A stretch of 31,956 nt of DNA, taken from the IMG/VR virus record IMGVR_UViG_3300032213_002566, positions 1-31,956 of that record; one strand, 5' to 3'. The stretch's first letter is position 1. Every line of letters starts with the position of its first letter. The notes beneath the pieces were generated by a model. It ran no database searches and had not been told where the DNA came from. It saw only the letters and a program-made list of their open reading frames with translations. The translations under genes were made by a program, and so were the position numbers. Source of the stretch: a virus. Of the stretch, positions 6,283-11,360 are shown piece by piece.

Positions 6283-6363
6283 TTGATTCTCCGTTTTATT
6301 AATGGTAACTGATTAGCCTGTTGATTGAAAAAATTCAATCAAAATATTTAAGAGGACGAAAAC
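6283..6363. promoter_or_regulatory. Divergent control region with 22-bp palindrome
   Basis: 81 bp, AT-rich, between the minus-strand operon and the plus-strand early operon; both must start here. It contains TTGATTGAA (6321-6329), four A, and TTCAATCAA (6334-6342): perfect 9-bp arms, the size of a dimeric repressor operator. TTGATT at 6321 could serve as a -35 element, but I find no convincing -10 on either strand. Candidate binders are the phage HTH proteins at 6711, 8670 and 5389. Confidence 0.55.
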
Positions 6364-6726
6364 ATGGAAGATGACTGGGAAAACGCGGCGGCCGTATTTA
6401 GGTCTTTTGGTTTTAGTGTGCTAGAAAGGCCAGAGCCTAGCGATATCGGGCCTGATATGGTTGTAATTGGCAAAAAACAGGCATTTAATGTTGAGTTAAA
6501 AAAGGTTAGACAAAAACCAAATGGCACTTTAGAGGCTCAGCCAGTTTCGGAGCGACAAAAAGAAGACAGTAATATTGATTTTATTGCGGTTTGCTTCCTA
6601 AATGGGTATGTGCACGTCGATTATTTTGAGCGTTATAAGGCTACGATTAGCGATTCTGGTTATAAATACTTTACAAAGCTGAATCCTCTCGGTAGTCGGA
6701 GCTCTGAAAAATGCTTAATAAAATAA
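6364..6726 (+). CDS. PD-(D/E)XK-like nuclease or resolvase-type protein
   Basis: 120 aa, first gene of the early operon. The arrangement GPD31MVVIGKKQAFNVE44LK46 fits the PD-(D/E)XK nuclease core: an aspartate after a helix and turn, then a strand with ExK. The preceding segment (AAAVFRSFGFSVLERPEPSDI) matches the helix-strand seen in Holliday-junction resolvase-like and restriction-like members. At 120 aa it is the size of a minimal domain. Being placed with ERF, SSB and Gp157 genes, a role in recombination or host DNA handling is likely. It could be a degenerate nuclease; only the fold pattern is visible. An AGAGGA site lies 8 nt upstream. The end overlaps the next gene by 16 nt. Confidence 0.55.
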   Translation: MEDDWENAAAVFRSFGFSVLERPEPSDIGPDMVVIGKKQAFNVELKKVRQKPNGTLEAQPVSERQKEDSNIDFIAVCFLNGYVHVDYFERYKATISDSGYKYFTKLNPLGSRSSEKCLIK

Positions 6727-6878
6727 GGCGATTACTAGCCAAAACGCCGAAATCAAACCTTGCTTACCGCATAGGCCTGGTTAGCACATCAACTATAGAC
6801 AATTGGACTAAACGCGGCGTGGTGCCGGTTAAGTATCACGCTAAAATAGAGGAGGTTTACAATGAATTCTTTAAATGA
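6711..6878 (+). CDS. Small Cro/YdaS-like HTH regulator
   Basis: 55 aa, begins MLNKIRRLLAKTPKSNLAYR. The core LAYRIGLVSTSTIDNWTKRG, followed by VVPVKYHAKIEEVYN, is the typical pattern of Cro/YdaS-type regulators: helix, turn, recognition helix with xxTIDNWTKRG, then a Pro and a C-terminal helix. It overlaps the previous gene by 16 nt and the next by 17 nt, so it sits within the early operon without gaps. As the smallest regulator next to the divergent control region, it is a good candidate to bind the 6321-6342 palindrome. This is inferred from position only. Confidence 0.75.
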   Translation: MLNKIRRLLAKTPKSNLAYRIGLVSTSTIDNWTKRGVVPVKYHAKIEEVYNEFFK

Positions 6879-7404
6879 ATCTAGCGACAAGTTTTTAAGA
6901 ACCGGCGATATGCCATTAAGGTATATGGTTGAACTATTAGACAGGTCTGAAACTGAAGAGGTCTCTATAGAAGCCTTGCAAGCTATCATCAAAGCCCTGC
7001 CTTCCAAGGTCGATGGCTGTGCTCAATACCTAGATTCTTTAGACGATGAAATCGCTAGGGCCAAAGACTACTCCAAAAAGTTTAGTGACCTAGCCAAGCA
7101 GATAGAGGCCAGAAAAGAGCGTTTTGAAGGCTATTTAAAGCATTCTATCGAGTCGAACAACTTTGAGAAGCTGACTGGAGATGCCTTTCAAATGACGATC
7201 AAGAAAAACCCTGCCTCTGTCATAACAAGGCGAGAAGCAGATGCGGCTGACTCTCTGAATTACCCTAACTTTGTAGCCTCTAAAATATCCTTCTCATGGG
7301 ACAAAAAGGCCTTGAAAGAGGGCATTGAGTCGGGTGATAAGGTGGCGCTTGGGTTGGCCGAGCTGGTTCAGAAAACATCCCTTAAAGTAGGAATCAAAAA
7401 ATGA
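6862..7404 (+). CDS. Siphovirus Gp157-like protein
   Basis: 180 aa. The long charged helices in the first two thirds (EIARAKDYSKKFSDLAKQ, IEARKERFEGYLKHSI), followed by a strand-rich end with FQMTIKKNPASVI and DKKALKEGIESGD, match the Gp157 family found in early recombination operons of many phages. The family's biochemical role is not well settled; a link to phage resistance has been reported for the founding member. The gene is translationally coupled to the ERF gene (4-nt overlap ATGA) and preceded by GAGGAGG. Its place directly before ERF and SSB is the usual one. Confidence 0.7.
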   Translation: MNSLNESSDKFLRTGDMPLRYMVELLDRSETEEVSIEALQAIIKALPSKVDGCAQYLDSLDDEIARAKDYSKKFSDLAKQIEARKERFEGYLKHSIESNNFEKLTGDAFQMTIKKNPASVITRREADAADSLNYPNFVASKISFSWDKKALKEGIESGDKVALGLAELVQKTSLKVGIKK

Positions 7405-8054
7405 TCAAATCAGAAAGCATCAAAGAACTATTAACAGCCTTAGCCAAGGCGCAAGGCAAGATCTCAGCGGCTAAAAAGGACTCCACTAACCCTCATTTTA
7501 AAAGCAAGTATTCAGACCTTGCTAGCTGCTGGGATGCCATCAGAGAGCCGTTAAGCTCCAATGGCCTATCCCTATCTCAATGGGTGTCAACTTCAGAGAA
7601 GGGCATAAACCTAATCACCATGCTCGGGCATTCAAGCGGTGAATGGATTAGCTCGGAGGCCAACTTTCCCGTTAAAGATCCAAGCAACCCGCAGGCTGTA
7701 GGTTCGAGTATCAGCTACGCAAGGCGCTACTGCCTATCGGCGGCCATTTCTCTAGTGAGCGATGACGATGACGGCAATGCAGGCGCTCAAGACAGGGCCA
7801 CTCCTGAAAGGCAGATTACTAGGGCACCGACTACCCTTCCAAAGCCAGCTCTTATAAACAACACACAAATAGTCGACTTAATAAGTCAAGCAGCTACCCT
7901 AAATGTATCAGAGGCTCAGCTAATAGCATCAAATCAGGGCAAGCCTTTAGAAGAGTGGGACGTTCCAGCATACGCGAAGGCGAAAGCGCAACTTCATGCA
8001 AAAGAAACAAATCTAAGAATAGCCAAAGAGCAGGCAGAATTGGCGAAAGGGTGA
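7401..8054 (+). CDS. erf: ERF-family single-strand annealing protein
   Basis: 217 aa. Single-strand annealing recombinase of the ERF family (P22 Erf-like), promoting recombination between single-stranded ends or overlaps. The diagnostic stretch is at residues 101-126: GSSISYARRYCLSAAISLVS followed by DDDDGN. The N-terminus (LAKAQGKISAAKKDSTNPHF) and KYSDLASCWDAI are also typical. The C-terminal 70 residues are variable and helical, as usual. In a phage with no DNA polymerase of its own, this protein plus SSB probably supports recombination-dependent replication and circularisation of terminally redundant DNA. It overlaps the Gp157-like gene by 4 nt. Confidence 0.9.
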   Translation: MIKSESIKELLTALAKAQGKISAAKKDSTNPHFKSKYSDLASCWDAIREPLSSNGLSLSQWVSTSEKGINLITMLGHSSGEWISSEANFPVKDPSNPQAVGSSISYARRYCLSAAISLVSDDDDGNAGAQDRATPERQITRAPTTLPKPALINNTQIVDLISQAATLNVSEAQLIASNQGKPLEEWDVPAYAKAKAQLHAKETNLRIAKEQAELAKG

Positions 8055-8058
8055 AATA

Positions 8059-8271
8059 ATGGGCGACTGGGATTTAAAAAGCCATCGGCAAGTAGATCTT
8101 GAGGATGCGGTCGATTCTTTGAAGTATCAGCTATCACAAAGAGATCGTGAGCTGCAGTATTTGAGATGGTTTATAACTGGCGATCACAAAGTCATGGCTA
8201 AATTTGCCCAATTCGTTTTAAACGGCCGTAATGTAGAAACAACTGAAAAGGAGACAGAGGAAAATGTTTAA
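8059..8271 (+). CDS. Small hypothetical protein between ERF and SSB
   Basis: 70 aa, acidic. The middle forms a predicted coiled coil (DAVDSLKYQLSQRDRELQYL), followed by WFITGDHKVMAKFAQFVL. No family recognised. It lies 4 bp after the ERF gene and overlaps the SSB start by 8 nt, so it is part of the recombination operon and may help those proteins, but no function is visible. Confidence 0.6.
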   Translation: MGDWDLKSHRQVDLEDAVDSLKYQLSQRDRELQYLRWFITGDHKVMAKFAQFVLNGRNVETTEKETEENV

Positions 8272-8698
8272 CATCGTAGCAATCGGCACTATCGGCCGAA
8301 TAGAAATCAAATCTCTACAAAACGGCACTATCATAGCCGAGGGCTCCATTGCCTCTAATCGGCAAGTGAAGGGTGAGAAGCATACAGACTGGCTTAACTT
8401 CAAGGCCTTCTCTAAGACAGCTGAGACTCTAGGCAACTATGTGAAGGTCGGAGATCAGGCCATTTTCTCAGGCAGCCTACAGACTGAATCATGGGAAAAG
8501 GATGGTCAAAAGCAGTCTAAGACTATCATGGTGGTTGAGCGTTTTGAATTTGGTAAGAACAAAAAAGAAACTGAGCAAGCGACAACAAGCCCACAGTTTA
8601 CTCAAGGCTTTAACAAAAAAGGCGCTGATTTAACAGCTCCTCAACCATTCCAGGCGGGAGCTTTTGAAGATGTCGATCTCAGTCAAATACCCTTTTGA
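8264..8698 (+). CDS. ssb: Single-stranded DNA-binding protein
   Basis: 144 aa. An OB-fold of SSB type spans residues 1-97: the N-terminus (FNIVAIGTIGRIEIKSL), HTDWLNFKAFSKTAETLGNY around 40-59, and the IFSGSLQTESWEKDG segment around 68-81. A polar, Gln/Pro-rich linker leads to an acidic tip ending DVDLSQIPF. That tip resembles the bacterial DDIPF end that docks partner proteins, suggesting it can recruit host or phage replication proteins. GGAGACAGAGGAAA precedes the ATG. It should coat single-stranded DNA for the ERF annealing protein encoded just upstream. Confidence 0.9.
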   Translation: MFNIVAIGTIGRIEIKSLQNGTIIAEGSIASNRQVKGEKHTDWLNFKAFSKTAETLGNYVKVGDQAIFSGSLQTESWEKDGQKQSKTIMVVERFEFGKNKKETEQATTSPQFTQGFNKKGADLTAPQPFQAGAFEDVDLSQIPF

Positions 8699-9005
8699 TA
8701 TTCCATTACATGCCTATCTAAAAAGACAAAGAATCATGAAAGGCCTTTCTGTAACTGAATTGAGTGGAATAATCGGCGTTTCATCGCCTTATATCTCGAA
8801 TATAGAGCGCGCTATTGTGTTGCCTTCTTTAAAATATTTGAGGGCGTCTTCTGTTGCGCTATCTATTCCATTTGAGCAGCTTGTAAAAGCGAGAACATTG
8901 GTTAGGCTTTTAAGGTTTGGATTACTATCAGAAAAAGAGGTGGCAGAATTTGAAAGTTTTTTTGATCCAACTAGGAAGTGGAATGTGCATAAAAGAGATA
9001 TTTAA
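8670..9005 (+). CDS. XRE-family transcriptional regulator
   Basis: 111 aa from the ATG at 8670; a TTG two codons earlier is possible but GGGAG (8656-8660) suits the ATG. The HTH_3 domain covers residues about 13-68: LKRQRIMKGLSVTELSGIIG, SSPYISNIERA and LPSLKYLRASSVAL. The following 40 residues are helical and charged, with no cleavage site or peptidase domain, so it is not a LexA/CI-type repressor. It probably regulates the early operon, perhaps acting at the 6321-6342 palindrome. It overlaps the SSB gene by 29 nt in another frame. Confidence 0.8.
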   Translation: MSISVKYPFDIPLHAYLKRQRIMKGLSVTELSGIIGVSSPYISNIERAIVLPSLKYLRASSVALSIPFEQLVKARTLVRLLRFGLLSEKEVAEFESFFDPTRKWNVHKRDI

Positions 9006-9212
9006 ATGATGTATTACCTTGTAAGAAACCTGTATGCTCAAGACGGCGGGGAAATTTGGCACTCCTCGCCTGTTGCTGATGAGCTCGAGGTTTATCTAAA
9101 GATCTGCCAGGAAAACTGGCATGGTAATTTTATGATCATTCCTGAAGATAAAATGCCTAGCTGCAGGGCTAGGTTTAAAAAGTTAGATTGGCAGACTCAC
9201 TTTAAGCCTTAA
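9006..9212 (+). CDS. Small hypothetical protein, last gene of the early operon
   Basis: 68 aa, begins MMYYLVRNLYAQDGGEIW. Contains three Trp and two Cys in a short acidic-to-neutral sequence (KICQENWHGNF, MPSCRARFKKLDW), suggesting a small folded domain. Not recognised. The ATG directly follows the stop of the XRE gene and there is a second ATG at 9009. A terminator at 9239-9264 closes the operon. Confidence 0.55.
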   Translation: MMYYLVRNLYAQDGGEIWHSSPVADELEVYLKICQENWHGNFMIIPEDKMPSCRARFKKLDWQTHFKP

Positions 9213-9238
9213 TACAACAAAATTCACCGAAATTCAAG

Positions 9239-9264
9239 CAGGCCTTTTTTAAGGCCCTGTTTTT
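9239..9264 (+). terminator. Rho-independent terminator of the early operon
   Basis: GGCCTT (9241-9246), loop TTTT, AAGGCC (9251-9256), extended outward by CA/TG with one bulged C, then TGTTTTTG. It lies 27 bp after the last early gene. Confidence 0.75.
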
Positions 9265-9324
9265 GTTTCAGCTTTCAGCCTAAAAAGAAAGTTCTAAAGA
9301 ATTTCTTGCTTTTGACGATGAGTG

Positions 9325-9349
9325 TATTATAACCAGGGAGTGCTGGTTA
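9325..9349 (+). promoter_or_regulatory. Possible promoter -10 with adjacent dyad
   Basis: TATTAT (9325-9330) could be a -10 element, but no good -35 is seen at 16-18 nt. It abuts the dyad TAACCAG (9330-9336), 6-nt spacer, CTGGTTA (9343-9349), placed as an operator over the start point would be. The gene at 9371 follows by 21 bp. The rest of 9265-9370 holds only an imperfect GAAA/TTTC inverted repeat near 9287-9305. Confidence 0.3.
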
Positions 9350-9370
9350 ATAAATAAACAGGAGATTAAA

Positions 9371-9481
9371 ATGAGCGACTCGCTACTTGAATTATTTTTT
9401 TTACTTAAGATTGTTCTGATTTTCTTTTCATTTACGGTGATTTTTTTCAAGATATTGAACTTTTTCGGAAAGGAAAAATAA
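9371..9481 (+). CDS. 36-aa single-pass membrane peptide
   Basis: Starts MSDSLLELFFLLKIVLIFFS and continues with more Phe/Ile (TVIFFKILNFF) before a charged end GKEK. Almost the whole peptide is hydrophobic: one membrane segment with a short acidic N-terminus. AGGAGA lies 7 nt upstream and the stop directly abuts the next start (TAA-ATG), so it is likely expressed with the gene at 9482. The function is unknown; a small toxin, holin helper or membrane-modifying peptide are all possible. Confidence 0.65.
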   Translation: MSDSLLELFFLLKIVLIFFSFTVIFFKILNFFGKEK

Positions 9482-9717
9482 ATGAAAATCATGTTCGTGA
9501 AAGATTTAGCCGAGGCCCGCCGAGAAATGAAAAAAATGCTTGCGCCAAAGTTGGCCATAGTCTTTAGAAACTACAATGACAAAACCTTGGCGGCTTGGGT
9601 TCCAGACGGCTATTCATCGGGCTATTTCGTTACCAGAAATGACCTAAAAAAGAATCCAAATCTAATGAAGAGCTTAAGCATGACGTTCTTTTCAAAAAGG
9701 ATGCTTCTAACCCTTAA
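9482..9717 (+). CDS. Small protein whose reading frame shifts by -1 at an A6 run
   Basis: The zero frame begins MKIMFVKDLAEARREMKKML and looks like real protein up to about residue 57 (FVTRNDLKK). It then passes CTAAAAAAG (9644-9652), which holds the slippery heptamer A-AAA-AAG in the correct register. After it, the zero frame turns into unlikely sequence and runs to 9820, deep into the opposite-strand nuclease gene. The -1 frame instead continues ESKSNEELKHDVLFKKDASN and stops at 9715-9717, overlapping the nuclease gene by only 11 nt. So either a programmed -1 shift, a natural frameshift mutation, or a lost A in the assembly is present. With the -1 reading the product is about 78 aa. The family is not recognised. 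Confidence 0.55.
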
Positions 9718-10021
9718 GATTTGTCACAAAAGCAGCAAACTCGCCTACCGACCTGATCACTCTCACCACAGCGCCAGAATCCGCCAGCCTGTCAAGCCAA
9801 ACAACTTGGGCAGGCCTTAGCCTTCCCTGAGAAGTTTTCAATTCTACGGCCCAAAATAAGCCCGTGGTTGTGATCCCACAGAGATCAGGGAAACCAATGC
9901 AGCTTGACTTGCCTGAAGCCTTGCCGTGCATTCCTGACTGTCCTAGCGGTATTCGCCAATGAACTAGCCCTGACTCATTCAGCATAGCGATGCAGGCTTT
10001 CTGAAGCTCTGCCTCAGTCAT
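9707..10021 (-). CDS. VRR-NUC domain nuclease
   Basis: 104 aa from the ATG at 10021, supported by GAGAGG 7 nt upstream; a TTG 15 nt earlier is less likely. The VRR-NUC fold is clear: MTEAELQKACIAMLNE helix, then GFPD46LCGI, FWAVE60LK62, and a Gln in the GRLRPAQ72 segment, ending with VVRVIRSVGEFAAFV. D46, E60 and K62 are the catalytic PD-(D/E)XK residues. Stand-alone VRR-NUC proteins are common in phages, probably cutting branched DNA. It is encoded opposite to its neighbours with a membrane-anchored coiled-coil protein upstream (8-nt overlap). Confidence 0.9.
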   Translation of the reverse strand: MTEAELQKACIAMLNESGLVHWRIPLGQSGMHGKASGKSSCIGFPDLCGITTTGLFWAVELKTSQGRLRPAQVVWLDRLADSGAVVRVIRSVGEFAAFVTNLKG

Positions 10022-10250
10022 GTTTAAGCCTCTCAAGACTTTCTAGCCGCTGTTCTGCCCTGTTCATCCTATTGGTCAGATCGTCTATTCCTTTGATGGC
10101 AGCTTTAAGCTCATAAACCATTTCCAAAAGCTTGTCGATCTTGTCACTGAGCTTCATGTCAATCTCTTTAACTCCAGCCATTTTATCTTTAACTAACCAG
10201 CCAATCGTTCCGACGAAAAGCCCTAGTATTAATTCGGGAAGGTGTTCCAT
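10014..10250 (-). CDS. Membrane-anchored coiled-coil protein
   Basis: 78 aa. Residues about 5-20 (PELILGLFVGTIGWLV) are one membrane segment. The remainder is a heptad-like coiled coil (IDKLLEMVYELKAAIKGI, NRMNRAEQRLESLERL). This shape resembles XhlA-type and other small phage membrane coiled coils seen near holins, but the gene is far from the endolysin and is paired with a VRR-NUC gene. It overlaps the nuclease start by 8 nt. GAGG lies 8 nt before the ATG, and a promoter with a perfect TATAAT -10 sits 27 bp upstream. Confidence 0.7.
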   Translation of the reverse strand: MEHLPELILGLFVGTIGWLVKDKMAGVKEIDMKLSDKIDKLLEMVYELKAAIKGIDDLTNRMNRAEQRLESLERLKHD

Positions 10251-10276
10251 TTAGAGATCCTCATGGGTTTCCTAAG

Positions 10277-10305
10277 ATTATACAACAGGCGGCAAAACTT
10301 TGCCT
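10277..10305 (-). promoter_or_regulatory. Promoter for the coiled-coil/VRR-NUC pair, with operator-like palindrome
   Basis: On the minus strand a perfect TATAAT lies at 10282-10277, with the ATG at 10250 giving a short leader. The expected -35 position (about 10305-10300) is poor (AGGCAA). It overlaps a perfect palindrome GGCAAA-AC-TTTGCC (10291-10304), so the promoter may need an activator or be blocked by a repressor. Confidence 0.5.
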
Positions 10306-10467
10306 ATTCGCTTTTGAGATAGTTCAAAATATTTGGCGTCTAGCTCTATGGGCGTTAAAAATCCGTCGAGCGGAAATAAAATTTGTGGTAGGGTGGGGAA
10401 AATTTAAAGAAAAATCCCCTCAAGAAGGCATCTTAGGGGTTTGATCAGACTAAAAGAGGAAAGTCCA
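10306..10467. other. Intergenic region with minus-strand terminator-like hairpin and G-rich 12-mer
   Basis: Part of the 264-bp gap before the initiator gene. CCCCT-c-AAGA (10416-10425), loop AGGCA, TCTT-AGGGG (10431-10439) is a bulged stem. On the minus strand it is followed by ATTTTTCTTT, so it would stop antisense transcription coming from the replication genes. GGTAGGGTGGGG (10387-10398) is repeated exactly at 12997-13008. A promoter must be near, but only a weak pair is seen (TTGATC 10441, TCCAAT 10464, 17-nt spacer). Confidence 0.4.
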
Positions 10468-10539
10468 ATGATAGGATTGTATCCTAGACCTCCTAAAATC
10501 AAAAGGAGGTTTTTTTGTCAACCGAAAAAAATAAACTAA
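10468..10539 (+). CDS. Possible 23-aa leader peptide before the initiator
   Basis: ATG at 10468 with AGAGGAAAG just upstream. It reads MIGLYPRPPKIKRRFF and continues to a TAA at 10537-10539. The peptide is very basic. Its codons cross both arms of the terminator hairpin (10488-10510) and run past the TTG start of the initiator (10515) in another frame. A ribosome translating it would unfold the hairpin, so it is placed as an attenuation leader would be. No homology is claimed; chance is possible for so short a frame. Confidence 0.35.
   Translation: MIGLYPRPPKIKRRFFCQPKKIN
10488..10516 (+). terminator. Terminator hairpin overlapping the initiator ribosome binding site
   Basis: ACCTCCT (10488-10494), 9-nt loop, AGGAGGT (10504-10510), then TTTTTT (10511-10516). 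The stem is perfect. The 3' arm contains AGGAGG, the Shine-Dalgarno of the initiator, 5 nt before its TTG start (10515). The hairpin can therefore end transcription and hide the start site. A second small stem (TAGGAT-TGT-ATCCTA, 10472-10486) precedes it. Confidence 0.7.
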
Positions 10540-11360
10540 ACGGCTATGCAAAGTTTCCTTTGTGGCTTTTCGATGCCATGGCCGAAAACTATCTAACCCC
10601 GTTTGATTGCGTGCTATGGGTGTATATAAAAAATACAGTCCCACTTTTAAAACGGCAATCCGAGCTTTATAAAAAATTCGGCAGGTCTACAGTTCAAAGG
10701 TCTATTGCTAGGCTTTATGATTTAAAATTAATCAGCAGAGACGGCTCTGGCTATGAAACTTTTTACAATCACATTGAATTTGAGGCGGTTCAAAATGAAC
10801 CACCACCGGTTCAAAATGAACCACTTACTGGTTCAAAATGGGCTACCTACCGGTTCAAAATGAACCACTTACTGGTTCAAAATGGGCTACCTGAGCAAAA
10901 TTTAAGTGGTGCTTTCGATAATGAAAACACTGTATTGAATCCTGTGGATAACTCCCGAAAGAAAGAGAAAGAAAGTATTAAAGAAAGGGAAAGAGAAAGC
11001 GCCCCCATTTCGCTGCCGCGGGCTAATGATTCGGACTCCCTTGATGCCCCTAAATTAATCAGCCTTTGGCATGAGGAAACTTCTGGAATTTTGCCCGAGA
11101 TGAACATGCTTAAAATTTCACGACAGACGTTTGATAACATCAATGATCAATTATTAATCACTCCAGATCTACAAACCTGGAAGGACGTTTTTGGCAAACT
11201 TAAGAAATCTGACTGGGCAAGGAAAAAGAAAATTCCATTTCTGATGGCTTTGAAGCCAGATTTTCGTGACAAAGTTCTTTCAGGGTTATATGACAACGCC
11301 GATTCGACCATTCACCCCAAACAAAGAATTACGGGAGAGATCATAGATGACGGGTATTGA
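10515..11360 (+). CDS. Replication initiation protein, lambda O-like organisation
   Basis: 281 aa, TTG start fixed by AGGAGG 5 nt upstream. Residues about 8-90 form a winged helix-turn-helix as in phage initiators (KFPLWLFDAMAENYLTPFDC; RSTVQRSIARLYDLKLISRD). Residues about 91-125 are encoded by five iterons and form an unstructured linker. About 126-165 is polar and charged (KKEKESIKERERES). The C-terminal 100 residues are a helical domain (LISLWHEETSG; KLKKSDWARKKKIPFLMAL) likely to contact the helicase. It should bind the iterons inside its own gene and open the origin. The stop overlaps the helicase start by 14 nt. The N-domain, position and in-gene origin support the call; the exact family was not identified. 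Confidence 0.75.
   Translation: MSTEKNKLNGYAKFPLWLFDAMAENYLTPFDCVLWVYIKNTVPLLKRQSELYKKFGRSTVQRSIARLYDLKLISRDGSGYETFYNHIEFEAVQNEPPPVQNEPLTGSKWATYRFKMNHLLVQNGLPEQNLSGAFDNENTVLNPVDNSRKKEKESIKERERESAPISLPRANDSDSLDAPKLISLWHEETSGILPEMNMLKISRQTFDNINDQLLITPDLQTWKDVFGKLKKSDWARKKKIPFLMALKPDFRDKVLSGLYDNADSTIHPKQRITGEIIDDGY
10787..10888 (+). repeat. Five iterons: probable replication origin
   Basis: GGTTCAAAATGAACC at 10787, 10808 and 10852, and the variant GGTTCAAAATGGGCT at 10830 and 10874, start to start 21, 22, 22 and 22 bp, so all lie on one helix face. The first type is a perfect dyad (GGTTC/GAACC). Iterons 2-3 and 4-5 are an exact 44-bp tandem copy. Iterons inside the initiator gene are the hallmark of lambda-type origins. 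Confidence 0.85.
10889..10999 (+). other. DnaA box and AT/purine-rich unwinding region of the origin
   Basis: Directly after the iterons comes AT-rich DNA, then TGTGGATAA (10943-10951), a perfect DnaA box (TTATCCACA on the other strand). A strand-asymmetric purine tract follows (10957-10999), broken only by TATT. Lambda ori also has iterons followed by an AT-rich, purine-asymmetric melting region. Still coding for the initiator linker. Confidence 0.65.

Noticed and set aside
10450-10644. Minus-strand frame before the initiator
   Set aside because: Antisense of the initiator start region and its hairpin; no ribosome binding site.
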